This document shows positions 9,543-18,318 of a stretch of 64,000 nucleotides of DNA, one piece after another. The notes under the pieces are model-generated. The model did no database searches, was not told the DNA's origin, and worked only from the letters and a program-made list of their open reading frames with translations. This stretch comes from Psychrobacter sp. 4Bb (lineage in GTDB: Bacteria > Pseudomonadota > Gammaproteobacteria > Pseudomonadales > Moraxellaceae), in contig NZ_PJAS01000060.1 of NCBI RefSeq assembly GCF_002836735.1, positions 62,001 through 126,000 of the forward strand, written 5' to 3'. A program made the position numbers and the translations under genes. Every line of letters begins with the position of its first letter. Position 1 is the stretch's first letter.

Positions 9543-9570
9543 GATATCAGCTTGTTAGGTTGCTGATATC
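9543..9570 (+). promoter_or_regulatory. second stem-loop in the pnp leader
   Basis: GATATCAGC (9543-9551) and GCTGATATC (9562-9570) are exact inverted repeats with a 10-nt loop. The structure ends 20 nt before the AGGA ribosome binding site, so it could affect ribosome access. Confidence 0.65.
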
Positions 9571-9600
9571 ACTTTTGTCAGTCAACATTAGGAAAATTAT

Positions 9601-11703
9601 ATGACAATGTTCAACACCATTAAGCGTGAATTTCAGTACGGTAACCAGCAGGTTGTTATCGAGACAGGCCGTATGGCTCGTCAAGCAAACTCTATTTTAG
9701 TACACATGGGCGGCGTAACAGTATTAGTTGCAGCAGTCGTAAAGTCAGAAGCTAAAGAGGGTCAAAACTTTTTTCCGCTCACCGTAAACTATCAAGAAAA
9801 AATGTATGCAGCGGGTAAAATTCCAGGTGCTTACGGCAAACGTGAAGGCCGTGCAAGCGAATTTGAAACTTTAACCTCGCGCTTGATTGACCGTCCGATT
9901 CGTCCGCTATTCCCAGAAGGCTACGTAAACGAAATCCAAATCACAGCGACGGTTGTATCATCAGATAAAACTCAGTCTGCAGATATCGCTGCACTAATCG
10001 GTGCTTCAGCGGCATTGGCTATCTCTGATGCGCCATTTAATGGTCCTGTTGCTGCCGCTCGTGTTGGTTTCATTAACGGTGAATACGTTCTAAACCCAAC
10101 GTCTGAGCAGCTTGAGAGTAGTGATCTAGACTTGGTTGTAGCTGGTACGAAATCTGCCGTATTGATGGTTGAGTCCGAAGCAGCAGAGCTATCAGAAGAC
10201 CAGATGCTAGGTGCGGTACTATATGGTCATCAGCAACAACAAATCGTTATTGATAATATCGCGTCAATGGCTGAAGAAATTGGTACTACTAAGCAGCAGT
10301 ATTCTGCACCTGAGCGTGACCAAGCGCTTACTAGCAGCATGAAAGAGCAGTTCGGCGAGCAAGTTGCTGACGCTTATACCATTACTGATAAGCAAGCACG
10401 TTACACTAAACTTGACGAAATTAAGCAATCAATTATTGATGCACTTGCTGGTGATGCCGAATCAGAAGGCTATGCTGATACCGTATCTGAGCTTAAAGAA
10501 ATCTATAACGACCTTAAATATCGTACTGTTCGTGACAATATCTTGTCAGGTAAACCGCGTATCGATGGTCGTGATCCTGAGACAGTTCGTGCGCTCGACG
10601 TACAAGTTGGTGTATTGCCATATACGCATGGTTCAGCACTGTTCACCCGCGGTGAGACACAGGCATTGGTTACGACTACGCTTGGCAACAGCCGTGATGT
10701 CAACATGATTGACTCACTAGGTGGCACGATTCGTGACCATTTCATGCTGCATTATAACTTCCCGCATTTCTCAGTTGGTGAAACGGGCCGTGAAGGTATT
10801 CCAAAACGTCGTGAAATCGGTCATGGCCGCCTTGCACGTCGCGGTGTACAAGCAATGCTACCAGATAGTGAGCGTTTCCCGTATGTGATTCGTGTGGTAT
10901 CAGAAATTACTGAATCTAACGGTTCATCTTCTATGGCTTCTGTTTGTGGCGCAAGCTTGGCATTGATGGACGCAGGCGTACCATTAAAAGCACCAGTTGC
11001 TGGTATCGCGATGGGTCTGGTTAAAGAAGGCGATCGTTTTGCTGTATTGTCAGATATCTTGGGTGATGAAGATCATCTAGGTGATATGGACTTTAAAGTA
11101 GCCGGTTCTAAAAATGGTATCACTGCACTTCAGATGGATATCAAAATCGAAGGTATTACACCTGACATCATGGAGCAAGCGCTTAAACAAGCCCATGCAG
11201 GTCGTATTCATATCCTAGAAGCAATGAACCAAGTATTGCCTGAAAGCCGTACTGAAATCAATGCTCATGCACCAAACTACGCGGTTATCGAAATCAACCC
11301 AGACAAGATTCGTGACGTTATCGGTAAAGGCGGCGCAACTATCCGTCAGCTAACGGAAGAAACTGGCGCGGTTATCGATATCGACGATGCTGGTACTATC
11401 CGTATCTTTGGTGAAAACAAAGCAGCGACCAAAGCAGCTATCGGCAAAATCGAAGCAATAACTGCTGAAGTTGAAGTTGGTAAAACTTATGAAGGTACCG
11501 TTGCGCGTATCGTCGACTTCGGTGCATTTGTAAATGTCTTGCCAAACACGGATGGCCTAGTACATATTTCACAAATCGCAGAAGAGCGCGTAGAGAATGT
11601 GTCAGACTACCTAAAAGAAGGTCAGGTCGTTAAAGTACTTGTACAAGACGTTGACAACCGTGGTCGTATCAAACTAACTATGAAAGGTGTTGAGCAGAAC
11701 TAA
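9601..11703 (+). CDS. pnp: polyribonucleotide nucleotidyltransferase (PNPase)
   Basis: Phosphorolytic 3'-5' exoribonuclease, a trimeric ring and a core part of the RNA degradosome. The 700 residues contain the first RNase PH-like domain (about 5-140), the helical linker, the catalytic second RNase PH-like domain (about 315-540, with [13 protein letters not shown] and [16 protein letters not shown]), then KH (about 555-615, [12 protein letters not shown]) and S1 (about 622-690, [13 protein letters not shown]). The ATG at 9601 is favoured over the one at 9607 because AGGA lies 7 nt upstream of it. Expression is probably controlled through the leader hairpins. Confidence 0.98.
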   Translation: MTMFNTIKREFQYGNQQVVIETGRMARQANSILVHMGGVTVLVAAVVKSEAKEGQNFFPLTVNYQEKMYAAGKIPGAYGKREGRASEFETLTSRLIDRPIRPLFPEGYVNEIQITATVVSSDKTQSADIAALIGASAALAISDAPFNGPVAAARVGFINGEYVLNPTSEQLESSDLDLVVAGTKSAVLMVESEAAELSEDQMLGAVLYGHQQQQIVIDNIASMAEEIGTTKQQYSAPERDQALTSSMKEQFGEQVADAYTITDKQARYTKLDEIKQSIIDALAGDAESEGYADTVSELKEIYNDLKYRTVRDNILSGKPRIDGRDPETVRALDVQVGVLPYTHGSALFTRGETQALVTTTLGNSRDVNMIDSLGGTIRDHFMLHYNFPHFSVGETGREGIPKRREIGHGRLARRGVQAMLPDSERFPYVIRVVSEITESNGSSSMASVCGASLALMDAGVPLKAPVAGIAMGLVKEGDRFAVLSDILGDEDHLGDMDFKVAGSKNGITALQMDIKIEGITPDIMEQALKQAHAGRIHILEAMNQVLPESRTEINAHAPNYAVIEINPDKIRDVIGKGGATIRQLTEETGAVIDIDDAGTIRIFGENKAATKAAIGKIEAITAEVEVGKTYEGTVARIVDFGAFVNVLPNTDGLVHISQIAEERVENVSDYLKEGQVVKVLVQDVDNRGRIKLTMKGVEQN

Positions 11704-11732
11704 TACTCAATATCTGATGTGGTTTAAATAAG

Positions 11733-11780
11733 AAAAAACCGCCTTGAAATGCTCGTTATGAGTATTCAAGGCGGTTTTTT
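11733..11780. terminator. bidirectional terminator between pnp and the macrodomain gene
   Basis: AAAAAACCGCCTTGAA and TTCAAGGCGGTTTTTT are exact 16-bp inverted repeats, and the loop itself pairs further (ATGCTC/GAGTAT). A-tract and T-tract flank the stem, so it can stop pnp on the + strand and the convergent macrodomain gene on the - strand. Confidence 0.92.
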
Positions 11781-11822
11781 TATGTGTCCAAAAAGATGAT
11801 GACTGGCTAGCTAAAAGGCCAT

Positions 11823-12386
11823 TTATAACTCAATGCTTTTAGGCAGGTGTATATCGATACGAAGTTTTGGTAGGTCTTGTAAGTACTCAGTTAGTAATGG
11901 CAAAGTATCAGCATGCCAGTCTAAAGGCAGGGTATCTACTGTAGTGCTTTCACTGGATACGATATCACGTGGTCTGCCTGAGATAAGTGGCCGCGCAAGC
12001 AATGCAACTCTGCGTATGCCTTGGTAACGTATAAGCGGCATTATTTGCTGTTGCAAATCAATCAAGGCAGCAGTCAGCCAACGTGTGCGCGCTGGATGAT
12101 AAGGATGGTTTGATATCACAAGGTTGGCAATATAGTTTGGCTGGTTACCGTTACTACTGATACCAAGTCCGACCTGCTCACGTGTACGCTTATTAAGTAA
12201 GCAGCTACCAACATTCAGACTACCATCGCGGCATGCACGATGATAGTGACTATAGTTATCAGGAAATAGAGTTTTTGCTCGTGTGAGTACAGGATCTAAA
12301 ACGATACCAGTATTGTTGACAGGTAAAACAAGCAGCTGTGCATTGCTATTTAAAATAGAGGCATGTGTGAATTGCAAAATCGCCAT
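11823..12386 (-). CDS. DarG-like macrodomain protein with degenerate ligand loops
   Basis: A 187-residue protein whose layout follows the DarG/TARG1-type macrodomain: a first strand, then a buried LLVLPVNNTG strand and loop (18-27), FP at 41-42, YHRACRDGSLNVGS (48-61), IANLVISN (86-93), RTRWLTAALIDLQQQI (100-115) and a final VALLARP strand. However, the G-x-G ligand loop after the first Asn motif is replaced by IVLDPVLT, and the GCGLGGL loop by LISGRPRD. It may therefore not hydrolyse or bind ADP-ribose normally. I chose the ATG at 12386 (GAGAGG 6 nt upstream) over a TTG at 12407. No DarT-like toxin is adjacent. It is probably co-transcribed with the coiled-coil gene 34 nt upstream. The family assignment is by eye. 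Confidence 0.6.
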   Translation of the reverse strand: MAILQFTHASILNSNAQLLVLPVNNTGIVLDPVLTRAKTLFPDNYSHYHRACRDGSLNVGSCLLNKRTREQVGLGISSNGNQPNYIANLVISNHPYHPARTRWLTAALIDLQQQIMPLIRYQGIRRVALLARPLISGRPRDIVSSESTTVDTLPLDWHADTLPLLTEYLQDLPKLRIDIHLPKSIEL

Positions 12387-12420
12387 CGTAAGCCTCTCTA
12401 TAACCAAATCAAGTATACGG

Positions 12421-12969
12421 TTATTGAACCGTCGCTTTATTAGAGTCGTTTGCTTCTAACTGAGCAATTTGTTGTTCGAGTAGCGCAATTTGTTCTGCCT
12501 TCATATCAGTCAACTGCTTATTCATAGCCACTTGTTCAGCGGCTAAATTTTCTTGTTCGGCCAGTCGCTGACGCTCATCTTCTAAACGATCAATCTCTTC
12601 TTTAGCCAAGCTGTCATTTTCTGGTAGAGGCGCATCTAATATAGCAGTAGGATTTGGTATCGCGTTATTGTCATTATTGGCTGCTCCAGAGTTTTCATCT
12701 ATGAGCACACCATCGTTAATCACAGAATCATCTGTTTCTTTCGAAGTGCTGTCTGTGACTAATTCTGTCTGCGTTTGCTCAGTTACTGGTGCCGAAGTGG
12801 CGTCATCTACAGGGAGTATGGACTGAGTGCCAGACCTTCCTATGATAAGGTAGACAATAATAATAAGTAGCAATACAGAGATAAGTATTGCCAAAATTTT
12901 CTGACGTGATTTAGTCTGTTTCTTCTGAGAAGTGTGGGTTGATGAAGGCCGGATGTTTTCTGGTTTCAT
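12421..12969 (-). CDS. single-pass membrane protein with coiled coil, unknown function
   Basis: A 182-residue protein that I do not recognise. A short basic cytoplasmic N terminus (1-24, rich in Lys/Ser/Thr) is followed by one strongly hydrophobic segment at about 25-43 and a Thr/Ser/Asp/Asn-rich linker (45-115). The C terminus (about 118-178) is Glu/Gln/Leu/Ala-rich with a heptad pattern, a likely coiled coil placed in the periplasm by the positive-inside rule. The layout recalls small cell-envelope adaptor proteins, but no family is evident. No strong ribosome binding site is seen. It lies 34 nt upstream of the macrodomain-like gene on the same strand. Confidence 0.75.
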   Translation of the reverse strand: MKPENIRPSSTHTSQKKQTKSRQKILAILISVLLLIIIVYLIIGRSGTQSILPVDDATSAPVTEQTQTELVTDSTSKETDDSVINDGVLIDENSGAANNDNNAIPNPTAILDAPLPENDSLAKEEIDRLEDERQRLAEQENLAAEQVAMNKQLTDMKAEQIALLEQQIAQLEANDSNKATVQ

Positions 12970-13020
12970 ATTATGATCGATTCATGTCAAGAATATAAGT
13001 AGCCATACTATAGCAAACTC

Positions 13021-13054
13021 AAAATAAAAAGCCTATCTATTGATAGATAGGCTT
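13021..13054 (-). terminator. terminator of the prlC-yheV transcript
   Basis: AAGCCTATCTAT and ATAGATAGGCTT are exact 12-bp inverted repeats with a 2-nt loop. On the - strand a T-rich run (TTTTTATTTT) follows. Confidence 0.88.
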
Positions 13055-13111
13055 AATAGACCATTAAATAATAAAGAACTTAATCTGTTTTTAAGTATGA
13101 AAACTAAATAA

Positions 13112-13369
13112 CTAAGATTTAAATTTCACAGTGCCGCTGGTGCCAGTCGCCATCGCATCACGTGCCATCTGATCTTCTAAATGGTTCTTTGCACTAATGG
13201 CATCAGGATCGGGACGGTGCTCTGTGTGTCCGCACTGAGTACATTCAATATACTCATCTGGGGCAGGAGTCACGATATTGACTTGCACCACAGCGTCCAT
13301 CTCCTGACATTTCGGACAACGTACCCCTGCTAAAAATCGGCGCTTAGGACTAGATGACTGATAACGCAT
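13112..13369 (-). CDS. YheV-type zinc-ribbon protein
   Basis: An 85-residue protein with the zinc-ribbon pattern of the YheV/DUF2387 family: RRFLAGVRCPKC (Cys18, Cys21) and IECTQCGH (Cys43, Cys46). The function of this family is not established; the four cysteines imply one structural zinc. Its start codon directly follows the prlC stop codon (TAAATG), with a GAGG site inside the prlC end, so translation is coupled. The prlC-yheV neighbourhood is also known from Pseudomonas, which supports the assignment. A Lys/Ser/Thr-rich tail follows the ribbon. Confidence 0.85.
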   Translation of the reverse strand: MRYQSSSPKRRFLAGVRCPKCQEMDAVVQVNIVTPAPDEYIECTQCGHTEHRPDPDAISAKNHLEDQMARDAMATGTSGTVKFKS

Positions 13370-15565
13370 TTAAATGACCTCGTGCGTCGTTTGAGTGTTT
13401 GCCGCATCAATATTTTTAGCATCCGTGAAACCATTATGACGTAGCAAGGCATCGATACTGGCGCTACGACCGCGGAAGTTTTCAAAGTTGGTCTTGGCTG
13501 GGAAACTGCCACCAACAGATAAGATAGATTCACGGAACGCTTTACCTGTCGCTGGGTTGAAAATACCGTCTTCTTCAAACTTGCTAAACGCATCAGCTGA
13601 TAGCAGTTCCGCCCATTTGTATGAGTAATAACCTGCAGCATAACCACCCGCGAAGATATGACTAAAACCATTAGCAAAGCGGTTATAGTCAGGTGTTTGC
13701 ATAACGGAGATATCATGACGGACAGTATTGAGCGTCTCTAAAATGCCATCGTAATTAAGTGCTGGCGTATGAGCGTGAATGAGTAAATCAAATAGAGCAA
13801 ACTCTATCTGACGCAGCGTTTGCATACCACTTTGGAAATTTTTCACTGCTAATAGTGCATCGAGCTTGTCTTTAGGCAATGGCTCGCCAGTCTCAACGTG
13901 GCTGCTGATAAGGGCGATACCTTCAGCATCCCAAGCCCAGTTTTCCATAAACTGACTAGGAAGCTCGACCGCATCCCATTCAACGCCATTGACACCAGCG
14001 ACATCACCGACCGTCACTTGAGTCAATAAATGATGCAAGCCATGACCAAACTCGTGGAATAAGGTTAATACTTCATCATGGGTCAATAAACTAGGTTTGC
14101 CATCAAGTGCTGGCGTGAAATTACCAACCATAAAGCAAACGGGCAGCTGCTGATGGTTCTGTTCTTCATAGCTATAGCGAGATTGAAAACCACTCATCCA
14201 TGCACCGCCACGCTTACCACTACGTGCAAATAAGTCAAAGTAGAAGCCACCGAGCAAGCGATCATCAGCGTCGAATAATTGATAAAAACTCACATCGTCA
14301 TGCCAGCGAGAGACTGAATCACTTTCTGCATCTTTATGACTTTGCTCTTGTACTTTGATACCGTATAGACGCTCAACGATAGTGAACAAGCCATTAATCA
14401 CTTTGGGTAATGGGAAATATGGACGAATTTCCTCTTGCGATAAACTGAACTCACTTTGTTTCACTTTTTCAGCGATGTAGGCGCTATCCCACGGTTGCAA
14501 TTCGTCAATGCCATAATCGCTTGCGTATTTCTGTAGCTGTGCCAAATCTGCTTTGGCAGCAGGGGTTGCTTGCGTTGCTAAGTCACGTAAGAATGTTTCA
14601 ACTTCTAAGACGCTATCTGCCATCTTGGTCGATAGCGATACTTCAGCATAATTTGCAAAACCAAGTAGCTTGGCTTTTTGCTCACGTAATGAGAGTATTT
14701 GACTCATATTGTCAGCATTATTTAATGAGTTTCCTTTTGCATTGGTATGCGTATCAAACTCAGAAGCACGCGTAACATAAGCACGATACAACATCTCACG
14801 CAGGCTGCGATCGTCCGCATGAGTCATGATCGCTAGATATGCAGGGATATTTAAACTGGCCACATAATAAGGAGTAGGAAGTGCATCTATATCTGTTTGA
14901 CTCAGAGTGCCATTAGCAAGCTCACGCGCTTTGTATTGCTCGCCTGCATCTGCCAATAGTGCCAGACCGCTCTCTGTTAGACCCTTTAATTGAGAGTCTT
15001 CTAAAGGTAGGGCAAATGCTTGCGTCGCATCCAAGATATTGTCCGAAAAGGTTGCAGACAAGGTAGATAACTCGCTTTGAATAGCGGCAAACTTTTCTTG
15101 CTCAGCTTGAGGTAACGCAACGCCTGATAGCTCAAAACTACGTAATGCCAGTTCGATTGCACGTGCACGAGCAGGCTCTAACGTAGCAAAGAAATCTGTG
15201 GCATTGACGATAGCTTGATAGCGATTAAACAAAGGCTGATGTTGGCCAACTCGCGTACCGTAGGCAGACAGCTTTGGTAGCAGTTCATGGTGAACATGTC
15301 GAATCTCATCGTTGCTCATCACACTATTGAGATGCGACAAAATACCCCAGCTACGATCTAATGCCAAATTAATATGATCAAAGCTCATCACATCTGCCAA
15401 AGCTTGTTCAGCGCTTATTTTTTCAGCACTGTCGCTTTCTATCACGGTTAAGGTATCTAAAAAAGCATTGGCAGCATCAATAGCGTCAATCACTTGGTTC
15501 TGTAACGTATGTGGCGCAGTGTCGGCAAAGTCGACAAGGCGTAAATCTAAAGGAGAAGGTGTCAT
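13370..15565 (-). CDS. prlC: oligopeptidase A (M3 metallopeptidase)
   Basis: Cytoplasmic zinc endopeptidase of the thimet oligopeptidase family that degrades free peptides, including cleaved signal peptides. The zinc motif HEFGHGLHH begins at about residue 504 of 731 and is followed by the expected downstream glutamate region (NGVEWDAVELPSQFMENW). The C-terminal GYAAGYYSYKWAE motif typical of PrlC is present. The open frame continues to a TTG at 15601, but I prefer the ATG at 15565 (MTPSPLDLRL). The ribosome binding site is weak (GGAT about 7 nt upstream). At 731 residues it is longer than the 680 of E. coli, mostly in the N-terminal half. It is translationally coupled to the downstream zinc-ribbon gene. 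Confidence 0.94.
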   Translation of the reverse strand: MTPSPLDLRLVDFADTAPHTLQNQVIDAIDAANAFLDTLTVIESDSAEKISAEQALADVMSFDHINLALDRSWGILSHLNSVMSNDEIRHVHHELLPKLSAYGTRVGQHQPLFNRYQAIVNATDFFATLEPARARAIELALRSFELSGVALPQAEQEKFAAIQSELSTLSATFSDNILDATQAFALPLEDSQLKGLTESGLALLADAGEQYKARELANGTLSQTDIDALPTPYYVASLNIPAYLAIMTHADDRSLREMLYRAYVTRASEFDTHTNAKGNSLNNADNMSQILSLREQKAKLLGFANYAEVSLSTKMADSVLEVETFLRDLATQATPAAKADLAQLQKYASDYGIDELQPWDSAYIAEKVKQSEFSLSQEEIRPYFPLPKVINGLFTIVERLYGIKVQEQSHKDAESDSVSRWHDDVSFYQLFDADDRLLGGFYFDLFARSGKRGGAWMSGFQSRYSYEEQNHQQLPVCFMVGNFTPALDGKPSLLTHDEVLTLFHEFGHGLHHLLTQVTVGDVAGVNGVEWDAVELPSQFMENWAWDAEGIALISSHVETGEPLPKDKLDALLAVKNFQSGMQTLRQIEFALFDLLIHAHTPALNYDGILETLNTVRHDISVMQTPDYNRFANGFSHIFAGGYAAGYYSYKWAELLSADAFSKFEEDGIFNPATGKAFRESILSVGGSFPAKTNFENFRGRSASIDALLRHNGFTDAKNIDAANTQTTHEVI

Positions 15566-16055
15566 ATAGGTATCCGATATCAATGAATTATTATTAATCA
15601 AAATGAGAAAAGTCTGGCTACTATTGAAATATACAGTGTGTTCTTATTTTATATATAGATTATATAAAAGATGGGTTCGTTTGGTAAAAATACAACCTAA
15701 GCACTTTTATACGATTCAAGTAATTAGGATAGTGCTAGCAATCTGAAAGTAAATATCAAAATTCTGATACTTAGATTCCACTTCTCAAGATAATTATCCG
15801 AATATGTAGCTATGTTCGCTAAGGCAGTTCTTTAACAATATAGAGTGCTCTACTTACAAAGCGCTATCATTTGCTTGCAAATTAACCCTACAGGGAGTGG
15901 GGTATAGCTGTTAGCATCAAGATAATGGAATTTAAATATTATGCGTCAATGAGATGCAAGAAAAACACGGATAGAAATTTCTACACTTATAAAAGTACAT
16001 GAGTGAAGAGATACATAAAGTTAAAAATGAACGATAATAAAACAAGGAGCAATAT
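15566..16055. other. divergent promoter region between prlC and the baeRF gene
   Basis: About 490 bp without a gene, AT-rich. It must hold the promoters for prlC (-) and for the gene at 16056 (+). I cannot place either with confidence. CAAGGAGCAATAT before 16056 is a strong ribosome binding site. Confidence 0.5.
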
Positions 16056-17168
16056 ATGAAAGCGACTCTTAAAAGTTTACGTGAAACTAAAGCTAATCCT
16101 GCAGTAAGTATCTTTGTTAAAACGCATCGTGAACATCCAGCTAACGAGCAAGATCCTATCGCTCTAAAAAACCAATTGAAAGTTGCCGAAGATCGCCTGA
16201 CGAAAGAGTACGATAAACGCACAGCGACTACCATTCTAGATAATATTCAAAATAAAATCAGTGAGCTCAATCACAATTATAACCTTGATACGTTAGCTAT
16301 ATTTGCTAGCACAGATGATGTACAAGTTATCCGTATGCCAATTGATACGACAGAGCGCGTTGTGATTTCAGATAGATTTGCTACGCGTGACTTGGTCCGT
16401 GATATGGCAAGTGCGGTTCATTATTATACGGTGGTCTTAACCCGTGACAATGCGCGTTTGATTGAAGCATCTAATGACCGCGTCGTGAGAGAGTTCGATA
16501 AAGATGACGATGCACAAAACAACATGGAGAACATTCAGTTCCCTGTCGAAAACAACGGACTATACACAACAGGCGACGGTGGCTCAGATCGTTCATCAAA
16601 CAACGAAAGCAGTCACTTAAAAGAATTCTTTAACCAAGTTGATAAAAGTGTCCAAGAATTGTGGGGCGAGCATAAAATGCCTCTTGTTATAGTTGGTGAT
16701 GCAAAAAATATTGGCTACTATAAAGAAATCTGTGATCGTCCAGACAATATCATCGCTACAGTATCGAATGCGACCAATCTAGAAGACGGTAGTGCTCAGC
16801 ATATCGTAGATAGCGTGCAAGAAGCCGTAGAAGAGTATCGCACCTCATTACATAAAGCTGCATTGGGCGAAATCGATAAAGCTCGCGGTGCGAATATGTT
16901 GCAGACTGACTTGCAGGAAGTATATCGAAGTGCTTTCCAAGGAGCTGGCGAGACACTTTATGTACGACGTGGCTATATACAATCTGCTAAGATTGATGAA
17001 AAGGCACAAACGTTAAGCCCTGCCAATGATGCTACTACGGAAGGCATCACAGATGATGCAATCGGTGAAATCATCGAGCACGTCATTCACAATGGCGGCG
17101 AAGCTGTATTTATGCCACAAGATATTATGGGTGAAGATCAACCAATAGCGCTAGTAACTCGCTACTAA
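16056..17168 (+). CDS. bacterial eRF1-like protein (baeRF family 3)
   Basis: A 370-residue soluble protein with the features of the baeRF_family3 group, bacterial relatives of archaeal/eukaryotic release factor 1. It has an N-terminal alpha/beta region (VSIFVKTHREHP, about 18-29) and a central strand region (TLAIFASTDDVQVIRMP). The middle RNase H-like domain holds HYYTVVLTRDNARLIEA, then MPLVIVGDAKNIGYYKEI, and a C-terminal L7Ae-like part has IIEHVIHNGGEAVFMP. No GGQ peptidyl-hydrolysis motif is present, as expected for this group. The function is not established; a ribosome-associated role in stress is a reasonable inference. It has a strong AAGGAG site, stands alone and ends at a terminator. 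Confidence 0.75.
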   Translation: MKATLKSLRETKANPAVSIFVKTHREHPANEQDPIALKNQLKVAEDRLTKEYDKRTATTILDNIQNKISELNHNYNLDTLAIFASTDDVQVIRMPIDTTERVVISDRFATRDLVRDMASAVHYYTVVLTRDNARLIEASNDRVVREFDKDDDAQNNMENIQFPVENNGLYTTGDGGSDRSSNNESSHLKEFFNQVDKSVQELWGEHKMPLVIVGDAKNIGYYKEICDRPDNIIATVSNATNLEDGSAQHIVDSVQEAVEEYRTSLHKAALGEIDKARGANMLQTDLQEVYRSAFQGAGETLYVRRGYIQSAKIDEKAQTLSPANDATTEGITDDAIGEIIEHVIHNGGEAVFMPQDIMGEDQPIALVTRY

Positions 17169-17196
17169 TCTGACGATGACACCTATGCGCGATGTT

Positions 17197-17226
17197 CATT
17201 TATGAATCAGCCATTTATGAATTAGC
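17197..17226. repeat. two tandem 15-bp repeats
   Basis: CATTTATGAATCAGC and CATTTATGAATTAGC are adjacent and differ at one base, followed by a partial third unit (CATT). They lie between the baeRF stop and its terminator. Confidence 0.8.
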
Positions 17227-17252
17227 CATTAATAATACATAGGTGTACTATG

Positions 17253-17287
17253 AGAGCATTGGTTCAATACGAGCCAGTGCTCTTTTT
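17253..17287 (+). terminator. intrinsic terminator after the baeRF gene
   Basis: AGAGCATTGG pairs with CCAGTGCTCT (one T-G pair) around an 11-nt loop, followed by TTTT. Confidence 0.8.
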
Positions 17288-17376
17288 ATGTCTGTCATTA
17301 CCATCACTATGGATGCTATCGTAGCTGAGCTATTGATCTTTACTCCATAAATAATGAGCGTACAACTAACCAAACT

Positions 17377-18132
17377 ATGACTACCACCTCTTTTGTTTTA
17401 ACCAGCTACAACATCCACAAAGGCATGTCACCGCTAAATCGCCAAGTGAAGATGCAAGGTATTGCTCAGGCACTGGAGTCTGTGGGTTCAGACGTCCTGT
17501 GTTTGCAAGAAGTACAAGGCCAAAACCTTAAACGCAATATGCAATATAACGAATACCCAGATCAATCACAGCATGAATGGTTTGGCGAGTTTTTAGATCT
17601 GCAAAATAGTTACGGTAAAAACTCCGAATACGAAAACGGCCACCACGGCAATGCAGTATTAAGCCGCTTTCCGCTAGACCCCAAACACAATGTAAATATT
17701 ACGGTCAACAAGCTTGAGCAGCGCGGTGTCTTGCACTGTGAGGTACAGCCTATTGGTTGGGAGATGCCTGTTGTGGTGCTGTGTGCACATTTAAATTTAT
17801 TTGAGCGTGATCGTATCAAGCAGTATCAAGCGATTAGTGACTATGTGCGAAATGAGATTGCGCCGAATCAACCGCTTATCTTGGCAGGCGATTTTAACGA
17901 TTGGAAAAAGATGTCTTGCGACAAACTGGCATCAGATCTCGGTATGATAGAAGCGTTCAAGCATTGTCATGGCAAGTTGTTGCCAACCTTTCCAGCAAAA
18001 CTGCCAGTACTCAGCTTAGATCGTATCTACGTGCGCAATTTGCTTGTGAAGGATGCTTGGGTACACACTGGAAAACCTTGGTCATCACTATCAGATCATC
18101 TGCCCATTAGTGCAGAGCTGATGCTGCCCTAA
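17377..18132 (+). CDS. endonuclease/exonuclease/phosphatase family protein
   Basis: A 251-residue member of the EEP metal-dependent phosphodiesterase fold. The expected catalytic signatures are present in order: SYNIHKG (Asn12), VLCLQEVQ with metal ligand Glu45, HHGNAVLSRFP, LCAHLNL, LILAGDFNDWK, and SLSDHLPI near the C terminus with the catalytic Asp-His pair. No signal peptide is seen. The closest layout I know is the YbhP-like group of uncharacterised proteins; the substrate (nucleic acid, inositol phosphate or phospholipid headgroup) cannot be told from sequence. No strong ribosome binding site precedes the ATG. Confidence 0.85.
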   Translation: MTTTSFVLTSYNIHKGMSPLNRQVKMQGIAQALESVGSDVLCLQEVQGQNLKRNMQYNEYPDQSQHEWFGEFLDLQNSYGKNSEYENGHHGNAVLSRFPLDPKHNVNITVNKLEQRGVLHCEVQPIGWEMPVVVLCAHLNLFERDRIKQYQAISDYVRNEIAPNQPLILAGDFNDWKKMSCDKLASDLGMIEAFKHCHGKLLPTFPAKLPVLSLDRIYVRNLLVKDAWVHTGKPWSSLSDHLPISAELMLP

Positions 18133-18318
18133 TACCTAACTATAATAATGCGTCTAAATGTATTATATTGGCAATCTATCAATATATGAACAATTGTCTT
18201 TATTGATCATATTATTGACTAATTATGTTTTCGATTGAAAGTGCTATTAACAGCATAACGTTTCAATAAAATGAATAACAAGTACAGCCTAATAAACAAA
18301 ATATAAGGATATTCTACG

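Larger units (their letters stand above)
9033..9600 (+). other. long structured leader of pnp
   Basis: About 570 nt with no credible gene. The last 120 nt hold two strong hairpins (9479-9511 and 9543-9570) before an AGGA site 7 nt from the pnp ATG. In E. coli pnp is controlled by RNase III cleavage of a leader stem-loop followed by PNPase-dependent decay; the layout here fits that mechanism (inference). Confidence 0.6.

Noticed and set aside
11823-12969. DarT-DarG type toxin-antitoxin system
   Set aside because: The macrodomain-like protein lacks key loops and the neighbour is a membrane coiled-coil protein without an ADP-ribosyltransferase motif.
13330-13716. 128-codon - strand frame overlapping the prlC 3' end
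   Set aside because: Overlaps the conserved catalytic-domain end of prlC in another frame; no family resemblance.
17253-17287. tRNA-like GGTTCAA sequence near 17261
   Set aside because: It is the loop of an intrinsic terminator; no cloverleaf can be formed. No tRNA was found in any gap.
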